A stretch of 64,000 bases of DNA from Bacteroides intestinalis (GCF_003464595.1 NZ_QRZF01000014.1:83805-147804), one strand, 5' to 3'. Counted from the first letter of the stretch, positions 6,624 through 15,269 are shown. Notes: generated from the letters alone by a model not told the origin. Numbers and translations: made by a program.

Positions 6624-7172
6624 ATGGAGAACAACGAAATTCATATTATCGAACGCATACTGAAAGGGGAAACAGCTCTATACGAATACTTCCTGAATCA
6701 ACACGGCCAACAGGTGTTTTCCCTGGTTGCCCGCATTATTTGCAATCAGGAAGATGCCGAAGAGTTGACGCAGGATGTTTTTCTGAAAGCATTCCAGAAC
6801 CTCTCCTCTTTTAAAGCCACAAGTTCATTCTCTACGTGGCTTTATTCTATTGCCTATAATACGGCTATTTCTGCAGTTCGTAAAAAGAAATTCGATACCT
6901 TTGCCATGGACGATACATTGCTTGCCAACATCTCCGAACAACAAGTAGATGAAACGCTCAATGATGAAAGCGAGGAAATGATTATCAAATTAAATAGTGC
7001 CATAGAAAAGCTGAACTCCGACGAACGGGCTTTAATTACCTTATTCTACTACGAAGAAAAGACATTGAATGAAATTGCCCTGATATTGGGCCTGACAGAA
7101 AGCAATGCGAAAGTAAAATTGCATCGCGTACGCAAAAAGATATATGTACTCATAAAACAAGAGGAAGTATGA
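6624..7172 (+). CDS. ECF-type RNA polymerase sigma factor
   Basis: This 182-residue sigma-70 family protein has region 2 (about 25-95, including EDAEELTQDVFLKAF and FSTWLYSIAYNTAIS) and region 4 (about 118-175, with the helix-turn-helix LNEIALILGLTESNAKVKL). Region 2 binds the -10 and core polymerase, and region 4 binds the -35. The ATG at 6624 is taken because the upstream extension runs through the predicted promoter. Its stop overlaps the next start in ATGA, so a partner protein follows in the same operon, the usual ECF/anti-sigma arrangement. Autoregulation is inferred from the promoter. Confidence 0.9.
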   Translation: MENNEIHIIERILKGETALYEYFLNQHGQQVFSLVARIICNQEDAEELTQDVFLKAFQNLSSFKATSSFSTWLYSIAYNTAISAVRKKKFDTFAMDDTLLANISEQQVDETLNDESEEMIIKLNSAIEKLNSDERALITLFYYEEKTLNEIALILGLTESNAKVKLHRVRKKIYVLIKQEEV

Positions 7173-7540
7173 ACGAGGAACAAAAAGATAAAGGACTAAA
7201 AAGAGCCATAAAAGAAGAAAACGGATTTCGTTTACCTTCCAATTTTGCCTATCGCACCATGCGGAAGGTGGAAGAAGCCATACGCTTACGCGAAAAGAAG
7301 TCGGAACGAAGAACTTTATTTGCCACAATAACAGCCTCTATATTCTTAATAGGATGCTGTATTGCCGGACTTGTCATCTATTTCGGCGATACAATCAGAG
7401 AAGCTTTCACCCGAACTGAAATGGTGGAAACTGAACAGATTCAGATTCCCTCATTCTGCTTACTGATATTCATTGCAATTCCTCTGTTCGTATTATTTGA
7501 TCGCTGGATGAGAAAAAGATATTATAAACACCATTCGTAA
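7169..7540 (+). CDS. Two-helix membrane protein, candidate anti-sigma factor
   Basis: This 123-residue protein has a hydrophilic N-terminal region of about 48 residues, a membrane helix at about 49-72, a short periplasmic-type loop and a second helix at about 94-112 with a basic C-terminus. It is translationally coupled to the ECF sigma gene (ATGA overlap), so it is most likely the anti-sigma factor. It has no HxxxCxxC zinc motif and does not match a known anti-sigma family to my eye. The function therefore rests on context. Confidence 0.65.
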   Translation: MNEEQKDKGLKRAIKEENGFRLPSNFAYRTMRKVEEAIRLREKKSERRTLFATITASIFLIGCCIAGLVIYFGDTIREAFTRTEMVETEQIQIPSFCLLIFIAIPLFVLFDRWMRKRYYKHHS

Positions 7541-7544
7541 AGAA

Positions 7545-7590
7545 AAAGCGAGGATATCCGTTGTAGGAACATCCCCGCTTTATTTTTTTA
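7545..7590. terminator. Bidirectional terminator between the sigma operon and DUF1015
   Basis: AAAGCGAGGATAT (7545-7557) pairs with ACATCCCCGCTTT (7569-7581) with two mismatches. A T-rich tract follows on each strand, so it can serve the convergent operons on both sides. Confidence 0.7.
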
Positions 7591-7598
7591 TTCAGTTC

Positions 7599-8846
7599 TT
7601 AGTCCAGTTTATGGATAACCAAACCCGAACGCAGTTTCGGTTCAAACCACGTTGTCTTAGGCGGCATGATGTTGCCTGTATCTGCAATATCCATCAACTG
7701 CTTCATGCTGACAGGATAAAGTGCTAAAGCAACTTTCATTTCTCCACTATCCACACGTTTTTTCAACTCACCTAAACCGCGGATACCACCAACAAAATCA
7801 ATACGTTTGTCAGAGCGCAGATCCTTGATGCCAAGGATTTCATTCAAAATGAGATTAGAAGAAATGGTAACATCCAGTACACCAATCGGATCATTATCAT
7901 TGTAAGTACCCGGTTTAGCAGTCAGACTGTACCATGTACCATCCAGATAAAGAGAGAAGTTATGCAGACCAGCAGGTTTATAGATTTCAGCACCTTTCTC
8001 TTCAACTGTGAAGTTCTTACTGACAGCTGTCAGGAACTGTTCCGGAGTCAGGCCATTCAGATCTTTGACAACACGGTTATAGTCGATAATCGTTAATTGA
8101 TTAGCCGGGAAACAAACAGCCATAAAGTAATTGTACTCTTCATTTCCAGTATGATTGGAGTTCTGTTTAGCTTTCTCTGCTCCTACTAATGCTGCTGCAG
8201 CACTACGGTGGTGTCCGTCGGCAATATAAAGAGCAGGCATTTTAGCAAATTCTCTGGTGATAGCCTCAATATCTTCCTGTTTATCAATAATCCAGAAAGT
8301 ATGTCCGAATCCATCTCCGGGAGCGATAAAGTCATATACCGGTTTTCCGGCAGTATAGTGAGCGATAATAGTATCCAGTGTAGCATTATCAGGATAAGCA
8401 AAGAATACAGGCTCAATATTGGCATTGTTCACACGGACATGCTTCATTCGGTCTTCTTCCTTATCACGACGGGTCAACTCATGTTTCTTAATGACACCAT
8501 TCATGTAGTCGGGAACATAAGCACCTACTACCAATCCATATTGCGTCTTTCCATTCATGGTCTGCGCATAGACGTAATAGTTTTCTTTATCATCCTGAAT
8601 CAACCAGCCTTTGTCCTGAAACATCTGGAAGTTTTCAGCAGCTTTCTGATAGACACACTCATCGTGTTCGTCAGTACCTACCGGAAAATCTATTTCGGGT
8701 TTAATAATATGATACAAGGATTTTTCGTTTCCTTTCGCCTCTTCACGCGCTTCTGCAGAGTTCAGCACATCATACGGGCGGGAAGCAACTTGTTCCACCA
8801 GGTCCTGTGGAGGACGGATACCTTTAAAAGGTTTAATTATAGCCAT
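7599..8846 (-). CDS. DUF1015 family protein of the serine operon
   Basis: This is a full-length 415-residue DUF1015 protein. Recognisable segments are the N-terminal KPFKGIRPPQDL with SRPYDVLNSAEAR, then KKHELTRRDKEEDRMKH in the middle and PALYIADGHHRSAAA (about 208-222), a His/Asp-rich motif that suggests phosphate or metal chemistry. It is the last gene of the serC-serA operon. DUF1015 genes are commonly found with serA/serC in anaerobes, and no serB-type phosphoserine phosphatase is visible here. A role in the phosphoserine branch is therefore an attractive inference, not shown by sequence. Confidence 0.85.
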   Translation of the reverse strand: MAIIKPFKGIRPPQDLVEQVASRPYDVLNSAEAREEAKGNEKSLYHIIKPEIDFPVGTDEHDECVYQKAAENFQMFQDKGWLIQDDKENYYVYAQTMNGKTQYGLVVGAYVPDYMNGVIKKHELTRRDKEEDRMKHVRVNNANIEPVFFAYPDNATLDTIIAHYTAGKPVYDFIAPGDGFGHTFWIIDKQEDIEAITREFAKMPALYIADGHHRSAAAALVGAEKAKQNSNHTGNEEYNYFMAVCFPANQLTIIDYNRVVKDLNGLTPEQFLTAVSKNFTVEEKGAEIYKPAGLHNFSLYLDGTWYSLTAKPGTYNDNDPIGVLDVTISSNLILNEILGIKDLRSDKRIDFVGGIRGLGELKKRVDSGEMKVALALYPVSMKQLMDIADTGNIMPPKTTWFEPKLRSGLVIHKLD

Positions 8847-8870
8847 AAGTCAAGGTGTGTTTTTAATGGA

Positions 8871-9065
8871 TTATTGAGATTTCTTTTTCATGAAATGCAC
8901 TATCAAATAGATTGCACTACCTAATATCAATACAACAGATACGCCCTCGCAAAAGCCGAGGGCGAAATCTGAAAGTTCTTTTCTGAATATGCTGCTTAGT
9001 GCAAAAACACCAGCACCTATCGTCAGATAGACAACTGCAAATTTATAGGCAGTTTTACTATTCAT
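8871..9065 (-). CDS. Small two-helix membrane protein in the serine operon (64 aa)
   Basis: The 64-residue product has two hydrophobic helices (about 8-25 and 36-58) around a short charged loop (FRKELSD), and ends in KKKSQ. It begins 2 nt after the serA stop and ends 24 nt before DUF1015, so it is embedded in the operon. No family is recognised. Its position in a tightly packed operon, not homology, is the main evidence that it is real. Confidence 0.7.
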   Translation of the reverse strand: MNSKTAYKFAVVYLTIGAGVFALSSIFRKELSDFALGFCEGVSVVLILGSAIYLIVHFMKKKSQ

Positions 9066-9067
9066 TC

Positions 9068-9991
9068 TTATTTCTTATTTACGCGGAATTTCTCGCAACC
9101 ATCTTTCAGGAAGCCAACAATCTGCTGTGCAGCAGCAATACCGGCATTGATATTAGCTTCAGCAGTCTGTGCACCCATCTTCTTCGGTGTAGAGAAGTAG
9201 CGTCCGGCAAACTTGGCAGCAAATGTTTCATGAGCTGCAGGCATAATATCCGTCATGTATTTCAAGTCACCACGTTCTTCCATCAACTGGATCAGCTCTG
9301 CTTCATTGATAACCTCTTTACGGGCAGTATTTACCAATACACCATTCTTCGGCATCTTGTTTACCAGAGCATAGTTGATAGAGTTCTTTGTTTCAGCGGT
9401 AGCCGGAATATGCAATGAAACTACATTGCAAGTAGAATAAAGCTCATCAGCAGAGTCAACAGCTGTCACACCATCTTTTTCAATTACTTCTTTCGGGCAG
9501 AAAGCATCGAAAGCGTAGATTTCCATTCCGAAACCTTTAGCAATACGGGCTACATTACGACCTACATTACCATATGCATGGATACCCAGTTTCTTACCTT
9601 TCAGTTCCGTACCGGAAGTACCATTATACATATTACGGACAGCCATCACCATCATACCGAAAGCAAGTTCGGCTACGGCATTTGAGTTCTGTCCCGGAGT
9701 GTTCATTACGCATACACCATGAGCAGTGGCTGCGTCCAGGTCTACATTATCGTAACCTGCACCTGCACGTACCACAATCTTCAGTTCTTTAGCTGCATCC
9801 AACACCTCAGCATCTATGATGTCACTACGGATAATGATAGCATTGGCATCTTTCACAGCATCCAGTAACTGTGCTTTCTCTGTATATTTCTCCAGCAAAG
9901 CAAGTTCATAACCTGCTGCTTCAATTTCTTTGCGAATACCGTCTACAGCTACTTTAGCAAACGGTTTGTCTGTTGCAATTAATACTTTCAT
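9068..9991 (-). CDS. serA: D-3-phosphoglycerate dehydrogenase, short type with active-site Lys
   Basis: This 307-residue SerA oxidises 3-phosphoglycerate to 3-phosphohydroxypyruvate, the first step of serine synthesis. It has the NAD-binding motif (HAYGNVGRNVARI, about 138-150) and the substrate Arg in NTARKEVINE (R224). It has no C-terminal ACT regulatory domain, so allosteric serine inhibition of the usual kind is not expected. The catalytic His of the TPH motif is replaced by Lys (STPKKMGAQT, K270), as in the 'IIIK' type described for Entamoeba and related bacterial enzymes. It is co-transcribed with serC. Confidence 0.92.
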   Translation of the reverse strand: MKVLIATDKPFAKVAVDGIRKEIEAAGYELALLEKYTEKAQLLDAVKDANAIIIRSDIIDAEVLDAAKELKIVVRAGAGYDNVDLDAATAHGVCVMNTPGQNSNAVAELAFGMMVMAVRNMYNGTSGTELKGKKLGIHAYGNVGRNVARIAKGFGMEIYAFDAFCPKEVIEKDGVTAVDSADELYSTCNVVSLHIPATAETKNSINYALVNKMPKNGVLVNTARKEVINEAELIQLMEERGDLKYMTDIMPAAHETFAAKFAGRYFSTPKKMGAQTAEANINAGIAAAQQIVGFLKDGCEKFRVNKK

Positions 9992-9998
9992 GTAATTT

Positions 9999-10442
9999 AA
10001 TTATGAATTATAAATTATGAATTATGAATTGAGGCTTTGGCGGTGATAACGATAGAGCGCAATAATTTTATGAGTTCTATACAATCGGCAGACATTGACT
10101 CAAATTCATGTGGTTTCAAAAATTCAGTCTCATTCAAGAGTTCTAACCAATACATAGTCTCATCAGCTTCCTTCTGTGCTATGCCTAATTTATGAACAAA
10201 GTCTGATTTTGATTCCTCATTCAGAGCTTCTCGAACATTGGCACCAATAGAAGTACCCGAACGAAGCATCTGCTTACTCAAAACATATTCTTTATGTTCG
10301 TTATTTAAATATTTATATAGCTTTATGATGCGAACTGCAAATAAGAAACTTTTCTGCTTAATGATATTATCTTTCATATATAAAAGAGAATGGTCCGATA
10401 ATACGAACCATTCATCATTTATAATTCATAATTCATCATTAA
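9999..10442. mobile_element. Candidate insertion carrying a four-helix-bundle gene between serC and serA
   Basis: A 360-bp gene is bounded on both sides by AT-rich arms (9999-10030 and 10410-10442) made of repeated ATTATGA-type words in inverted orientation. The arms reach into the end of the S23-like gene and abut serC. A related but gene-less element lies in the nqr operon at 15161-15266; the two share an 18-mer at one end and the 12-mer CCATTCATCATT at the other. No transposase is present, so any mobility would have to act in trans. Confidence 0.4.
10015..10377 (-). CDS. Four-helix bundle protein (S23 / 23S rRNA intervening-sequence family)
   Basis: The 120-residue all-helical protein contains family features: an N-terminal helix with FLFAVRIIKLYKYL, then LSKQMLRSGTSIGANVREAL (about 34-53) and the helix FVHKLGIAQKEADETMYWLELL. 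The family was named for ORFs inside 23S rRNA intervening sequences and is structurally related to the Avd accessory protein of diversity-generating retroelements; its function is unclear. It interrupts the serC-serA pair. Its last codons (IHNS and stop) are encoded by the flanking repeat, suggesting that gene and repeat arrived as one unit. Confidence 0.85.
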   Translation of the reverse strand: MKDNIIKQKSFLFAVRIIKLYKYLNNEHKEYVLSKQMLRSGTSIGANVREALNEESKSDFVHKLGIAQKEADETMYWLELLNETEFLKPHEFESMSADCIELIKLLRSIVITAKASIHNS

Positions 10443-11509
10443 GCGTGCAACGCTTCAAATTCCTGCATGCAGTCAATCAAAGCCTGTACGCTTTCTTTCG
10501 GCATAGCATTATAACAAGATGCACGGAATCCGCCAACTGAACGGTGTCCCTTGATACCCACCATGCCTCTTTCTGTTGCAAACTTCATGAAGTCAGCTTC
10601 CAGGTCTTTGTATTCAGGAGCCATCACGAAACAGATGTTCATGCGTGAACGGTCTTCTTTAGCAGCTGTACCTACGAACATTTTGTTACGGTCGATTTCA
10701 GCATACAGCATATCTGCCTTTTCAGTAGCACGACGTTCCATTTCTTTCACACCACCCTGTGCCTTGATCCAACGTAAAGTCTGCAGTGCAGCATAGATTG
10801 GAACAACCGGAGGAGTATTGAACATAGAACCGTTATCAATATGTGTCTGATAGTTCAACATTGTCGGAATATAACGGGATACTTTACCCAAAGCGTCATT
10901 CTTCACGATAACAAATGTAACACCGGAAGGAGCCAGATTCTTCTGTGCACCACCATAGATACAAATATATTTAGACACGTCGATAGGACGGGAGAAAATA
11001 TCAGAAGACATATCGGCAATCATCGGAACGTTTACATTCAAATCTTCCTTAAGTTCAGTACCATAAATAGTGTTGTTGGTTGTGATGTGGAAATAATCAG
11101 CATCAGCAGGTACTGTATAGTCCTTCGGAATATAAGTATAAGTAGATTCAGCGGAAGAAGCGACTTCAACTACTTCACCGAATGCTTTGGCTTCTTTCAT
11201 GGCTTTTTTGGCCCATACACCTGTATTCAGGTAAGCAGCTTTCTTTTCAAGGAAGTTGAAGGGTACCATGCAGAATTCCAAACTGGCACCACCGCCCAAG
11301 AACAGTACCGAATACCCTTCAGGGATATTAAGTAATTCTTTGAATAATGCTACAGCTTCATCCACAACGGGTTGAAAGTCTTTAGCACGGTGGCTGATTT
11401 CCATCAGTGAGAGGCCTGAACCATTGAAATCGAGAATAGCTTTTGCCGTATCCTCAATCACCTCACGAGGAAGAATAGAAGGTCCTGCATTGAAATTATG
11501 CTTTTTCAT
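10439..11509 (-). CDS. serC: Phosphoserine aminotransferase
   Basis: This 356-residue class V PLP aminotransferase converts 3-phosphohydroxypyruvate and glutamate to O-phosphoserine and 2-oxoglutarate (also acting in pyridoxine synthesis in some bacteria). It begins [17 protein letters not shown], the SerC signature. The PLP Lys lies in [12 protein letters not shown] (about residue 190), and the C-terminal [18 protein letters not shown] motif binds phosphate. The ATG at 11507-11509 starts the conserved NAGPS region. It is the first gene of the serine operon, and the stop lies at the edge of the word repeat. Confidence 0.95.
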   Translation of the reverse strand: MKKHNFNAGPSILPREVIEDTAKAILDFNGSGLSLMEISHRAKDFQPVVDEAVALFKELLNIPEGYSVLFLGGGASLEFCMVPFNFLEKKAAYLNTGVWAKKAMKEAKAFGEVVEVASSAESTYTYIPKDYTVPADADYFHITTNNTIYGTELKEDLNVNVPMIADMSSDIFSRPIDVSKYICIYGGAQKNLAPSGVTFVIVKNDALGKVSRYIPTMLNYQTHIDNGSMFNTPPVVPIYAALQTLRWIKAQGGVKEMERRATEKADMLYAEIDRNKMFVGTAAKEDRSRMNICFVMAPEYKDLEADFMKFATERGMVGIKGHRSVGGFRASCYNAMPKESVQALIDCMQEFEALHA

Positions 11510-11783
11510 TTGAAGTTTGTTTTGGTTATACAATTTCGTTCATTAGTGTCTTTAGACCTTGCGAAATTACGGAAATATTTCTTTAAAACAAACCTTTCAT
11601 AATGAAATTCCATTTTAATAGCGCATTTAGCTTACTTTTTAATGGTTTATACAGGATATATGCACCATTTTGTTATCCATACTTATCAAGAACAATACTT
11701 TTAGAGAAACTAAAAGTATTGAGGATTTATTACTTTATATTCAGAAGATTATGTGCAAATAAAGTGAATATTTATAAGAAAAC
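11510..11783. other. Gene-free interval between serC and the helicase
   Basis: This 274-bp AT-rich interval holds the probable serC promoter region (TAATTTCG at 11562-11569, one mismatch to TAnnTTTG, minus strand) and the helicase-side hairpin listed separately. No coding potential is convincing. Confidence 0.5.
11693..11721. terminator. Perfect 12-bp hairpin downstream of the helicase gene
   Basis: CAATACTTTTAG and CTAAAAGTATTG flank a 5-nt loop. It lies 63 bp after the helicase stop on the minus strand, but the T-tract is weak, so it may be an RNA 3' end or a processing hairpin. Confidence 0.4.
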
Positions 11784-13127
11784 TTACTTGGCCTCCTCTA
11801 TTATCGTCTTTATTCCTTTGATTTTTTCACCACGTATCAGTGTGAGCAATTGCTTTATTTTGCTACGGCGCACAGCTACAAAAGCATAATGTTCTTTCAC
11901 ATCTACCTGTCCGACGTCTTCACGTGTCATTCCACCTTTTTTATATAGAAAACCTACAATATCGATTTTATTCAATTTATCTTTTTTTCCTTTACCTATA
12001 TATAAGGTAGCCCAACGAGGTTTAGCAGGCTTAGGAAGTACCTCCGGAAATTCGTAAGTTTCAATATCGTCAGAAATATATTCCGGTACAAATTCTTCTT
12101 CATGCAGAATCAAATAGGCGTTTCCTGATGCCTCCCAGCGTGCCGTACGCCCATTACGATGAGTGTAGGCTTCTTCATTCACGGGAGGATGATAATGCAC
12201 CACATTTTCGATGCCCGGAATATCCAGTCCGCGGGCAGCAAGATCGGTAGAAATCAATACTGAACAACTACCATTGCGGAATTTATAGAGTGCCCGCTCA
12301 CGGTCAGGTTGTTCCATACCCCCATGAAACATATCACACGGGAACTTCTTAGCTTGCAGGTATCCGGTGACGCGCTCCACACTATCACGATAGTTACAAA
12401 ATACAAGAGTGGAATGATAACCAAGCGTACAAAGCAAATTGTACAGCGTTTCCAGCTTATCTTTTTCGGGAGAAACGACTTTATGTAACTTCAAACGAGG
12501 GGCAAGAGCCTCGGGATCAAGAAAATTAAGCTTAACCAGTTGAGAACCGGAGACTGAAGATTGGGAATCCCCTCCCACTCCGGCAAATTGTGGAATTTCT
12601 TCGGCATCTGTAGCTGAAAGTAATATACGCTTTTTTAATGAAGGCAACTGTCCGATAACTTCCGCCATCTCGTCATGAAAACCAAATTCAAGACATTTAT
12701 CAAACTCATCTATTACTAATGTAGTAACAGTACCCGCATCAAAATTCTCTTTTCTCAAATGATCGTTCATTCGCCCCGGTGTACCGATAATGACTGAAGG
12801 ATTGATACCTTTCATCGTCCTATGTTCCTCCATAGCAGGACGGCCACCATAACAACTCATAGCCTTAAAGGGAGTTCCCATGGATTTAAATACAGTTTCA
12901 ATTTGCAATGCCAGTTCCCGCAAAGGTACCAACACAACGGCCTGTACACCTTGCACATTCGTCTTTAATGATTGTACCAAAGGGAGAAGAAAAGCCAGTG
13001 TTTTACCCGAACCTGTAGGTGAGAGTAGCACCAAATCTTTATTTTCATGATAAGCCTCCCGAGTTGCCTCCTGCATCGGGGTGAGTTGTTCTATTTGCAA
13101 ATTACGCAGTATATCCTGAATTTCCAT
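11784..13127 (-). CDS. dbpA: DbpA-like DEAD-box RNA helicase (motif II DEFD)
   Basis: The 447-residue helicase has motif I SPTGSGKT (36-43), Ia PLRELALQ, Ib GTPGRM, motif II DEFD at 140-143 where most relatives have DEAD, motif III SAT (171-173), and motifs V and VI (STDLAARGLDIP, HRNGRTAR). The C-terminal 70 residues (RWATLYIGKGKKDKLNKIDI onward) match the DbpA RNA-binding domain that targets 23S rRNA hairpin 92, implying a role in large-subunit assembly. It is about the family length. It is separated from nqrF by a terminator, so it has its own promoter. Confidence 0.85.
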   Translation of the reverse strand: MEIQDILRNLQIEQLTPMQEATREAYHENKDLVLLSPTGSGKTLAFLLPLVQSLKTNVQGVQAVVLVPLRELALQIETVFKSMGTPFKAMSCYGGRPAMEEHRTMKGINPSVIIGTPGRMNDHLRKENFDAGTVTTLVIDEFDKCLEFGFHDEMAEVIGQLPSLKKRILLSATDAEEIPQFAGVGGDSQSSVSGSQLVKLNFLDPEALAPRLKLHKVVSPEKDKLETLYNLLCTLGYHSTLVFCNYRDSVERVTGYLQAKKFPCDMFHGGMEQPDRERALYKFRNGSCSVLISTDLAARGLDIPGIENVVHYHPPVNEEAYTHRNGRTARWEASGNAYLILHEEEFVPEYISDDIETYEFPEVLPKPAKPRWATLYIGKGKKDKLNKIDIVGFLYKKGGMTREDVGQVDVKEHYAFVAVRRSKIKQLLTLIRGEKIKGIKTIIEEAK

Positions 13128-13160
13128 AACATTCTTTTTCGATCACGGGTCAAAGATAAC

Positions 13161-13200
13161 AAAAAAACTCCTGCGTAGCCGTAGCCTTGCAGGAGTTTCT
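13161..13200 (-). terminator. Terminator of the nqr operon
   Basis: Perfect 10-bp stem AAACTCCTGC (13165-13174) / GCAGGAGTTT (13189-13198) with a 14-nt loop. On the minus strand it is followed by TTTTTTTGTT. It lies about 40 bp after the nqrF stop. Confidence 0.85.
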
Positions 13201-13236
13201 ACAAATATCGAAGTTTTTTATAAACCTTGCCTAATT

Positions 13237-14511
13237 TTATCCGCCGAAGTTATCGAACATCAAGTTCTGAGCCGGAACACCAAGATCGTCGAGCATATTC
13301 TCAACAGCCTTTGACATCGGGCCAGGACCACACATGTAATATTCAATATCTTCAGGAGCTTCATGGTCTTTCAGGTATGTATTGTAAATTACCTGATGCA
13401 CAAAGCCCGGAGTATACTTCACGCCTGCTGCATCTGCTGCGGGATCCGGACGGTCTAACGCCAAGTGGAACGTAAAGTTCGGGAAATCCTTCTCGATTTG
13501 CAGGAAGTCTTCCAGATAGAAAACTTCGTTCAAGGCACGTGCACCGTAGAAGTAAGTCATCTTACGGTCAGTAGTATGCAATGTCTTCGTCAAGTGCATG
13601 ATTTGTGCACGCAACGGAGCCATACCGGCACCACCACCAATCCACATCATTTCCTTCTTAGAGTCGAATATCGGGTGGAAGTCTCCGTAAGGACCACTCA
13701 TGATTACCTTATCACCCGGTTTCAAAGTGAAGATATAAGAAGAAGCGATACCTGCAGGCACATCCATAAAGCCTTGTCCCTGATCTTTCGGCTTGAACGG
13801 CGGAGTTGCGATACGTACCGTCAACATGATACGGTCACCTTCTGCCGGATAGTTAGCCATAGAATAAGCACGGATCGTTTCTTCATTATTGTCACACTTC
13901 AATGTGAACAAACCGAATTTTTCCCATGCAGGCAAGTACTCATCACCAATCAGACTCTTATCAATGTCCTTGTTATAGTCCATTGAGTATTTAGGAATCT
14001 TGATCTGCGCATAAGAGCCCGGGATAAAGTCCATGTGTTCGCCCTTAGGCAACGCAACGATGAACTCTTTGATGAACGTAGCCACGTTCTTGTTGGAGAT
14101 AACTTCGCACTCCCACTCTTTTACACCAAGCACAGACTCATCAATCTTGATAGCCATATCGCTCTTTACTTTCACCTGACAGCCCAGACGCCAGTGATCC
14201 TGTACTTGTTTACGGCTAAAATGAGGAACCTCAGACGGCAGAATTTCACCGCCACCATCCAGTACCTGGCATTTACACTGTCCGCAAGAACCCTTACCAC
14301 CACAAGCGGAAGAAAGGAATACTCCATTCACAGACAATGTATTCAGCAACGTAGCACCAGACTCCACATCCAGTACATTGTCACCATTTATAGTCAGTTT
14401 TACATTACCTGAGGGTACCAGGAAATTTTTGGCAACCAGCAGGATAACGACAAGCAGCAGAATAACCACCAGGAATACTCCAATGCTCGCTAATATTAAA
14501 TTCATATCCAT
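13237..14511 (-). CDS. nqrF: Na+-NQR subunit F (NADH dehydrogenase, 2Fe-2S/FAD)
   Basis: The 424-residue electron input subunit takes electrons from NADH. An N-terminal membrane helix (about 5-30) anchors it. A plant-type [2Fe-2S] ferredoxin domain follows with C70, C76, C79 and C111 (CGGKGSCGQC). The FAD motif RAYSMANYP and the NADH motif GGGAGMAPLRAQ come next, and the C-terminus ends MFDNFGG. All key residues are present. It is the last gene of the operon, 19 bp after nqrE. Start at 14511 or two codons later is equally possible. Confidence 0.95.
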   Translation of the reverse strand: MDMNLILASIGVFLVVILLLVVILLVAKNFLVPSGNVKLTINGDNVLDVESGATLLNTLSVNGVFLSSACGGKGSCGQCKCQVLDGGGEILPSEVPHFSRKQVQDHWRLGCQVKVKSDMAIKIDESVLGVKEWECEVISNKNVATFIKEFIVALPKGEHMDFIPGSYAQIKIPKYSMDYNKDIDKSLIGDEYLPAWEKFGLFTLKCDNNEETIRAYSMANYPAEGDRIMLTVRIATPPFKPKDQGQGFMDVPAGIASSYIFTLKPGDKVIMSGPYGDFHPIFDSKKEMMWIGGGAGMAPLRAQIMHLTKTLHTTDRKMTYFYGARALNEVFYLEDFLQIEKDFPNFTFHLALDRPDPAADAAGVKYTPGFVHQVIYNTYLKDHEAPEDIEYYMCGPGPMSKAVENMLDDLGVPAQNLMFDNFGG

Positions 14512-14530
14512 TGTTTTATTCCTTTCTTTA

Positions 14531-15157
14531 TTAGATGTTCAAACCAGAGAAACACATGAATGCCATTGCCATCAGACCTACTGTAATGAACGTGATACCC
14601 AAACCTTTCAGCGCATCGGGTACGTCAGAGTAAGCCATTTTTTCACGGATAGCTGCCAGGCCTACAATGGCCAGTAACCAACCAATACCGGAACCCAACG
14701 CATAAGAGATGGCATCCCAAATGTCACCGATGTATTTCGGATCACTCTCACCTACATTGATGCGCTGCTGCATGAACAGAGAAGCACCCATGATGGCACA
14801 GTTTACAGCAATCAGCGGCAGGAAGATACCCAGTGAAGCGTAGAGAGAAGGACTAAAACGTTCCACAACCATCTCTACCAACTGCACGATACCGGCAATT
14901 ACGGCAATAAAAAGGATAAAACTCAGGAAGCTGAGGTCAACGCCATCAATGATAGCATTGGCAGCCAGCACCTTGGTCTGCAATAAATAGTTGACCGGAA
15001 GCGTAACCACCAATACGAAAGTTACGGCGATACCCAGTCCTACAGCAGTCTTCACATTCTTGGATACAGCTAAGTAAGAGCACATACCCAGGAAGAATGC
15101 AAATATCATGTTGTCCACAAATATGGAGCGGACAAATAAACTTATTAAATGTTCCAT
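14531..15157 (-). CDS. nqrE: Na+-NQR subunit E
   Basis: The 208-residue membrane subunit has six predicted helices and is homologous to NqrD and RnfA/E. Conserved cysteines in the half-channel motifs GMCSYLAVS (about residue 26) and VNCAIMGAS (about 120) are present; in solved NQR structures NqrD and NqrE together hold an intramembrane Fe or [2Fe-2S] site on the path to FMN in NqrC. It is separated from nqrD by a 112-bp word-repeat element, longer than the other gaps in this operon. Confidence 0.95.
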   Translation of the reverse strand: MEHLISLFVRSIFVDNMIFAFFLGMCSYLAVSKNVKTAVGLGIAVTFVLVVTLPVNYLLQTKVLAANAIIDGVDLSFLSFILFIAVIAGIVQLVEMVVERFSPSLYASLGIFLPLIAVNCAIMGASLFMQQRINVGESDPKYIGDIWDAISYALGSGIGWLLAIVGLAAIREKMAYSDVPDALKGLGITFITVGLMAMAFMCFSGLNI

Positions 15158-15160
15158 GCT

Positions 15161-15266
15161 TTAATTAATTATGAATTATGAATTATTAATTATGAATTTA
15201 GAGAATGTACGAGCCTTTGTGCTGCACAGCCATTCATCATTCATTATTTATCATTCACAATTATTA
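15161..15266. repeat. Empty word-repeat element inside the nqr operon
   Basis: The left arm 15161-15199 iterates AATTATGA words. The right arm 15231-15266 iterates TCATTCAT/TTATCATT words in inverted orientation. The core is 31 nt. It shares an exact 18-mer (15167-15184 with 10013-10030) and CCATTCATCATT (15230-15241 with 10408-10419) with the serC-serA insertion. It has no open frame of substance. Confidence 0.65.
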
Positions 15267-15269
15267 AAC

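Noticed and set aside
11602..11889. A 95-codon plus-strand frame overlapping the helicase end
   Set aside because: It runs antisense through the end of the helicase gene and a hairpin, with no recognisable domain.
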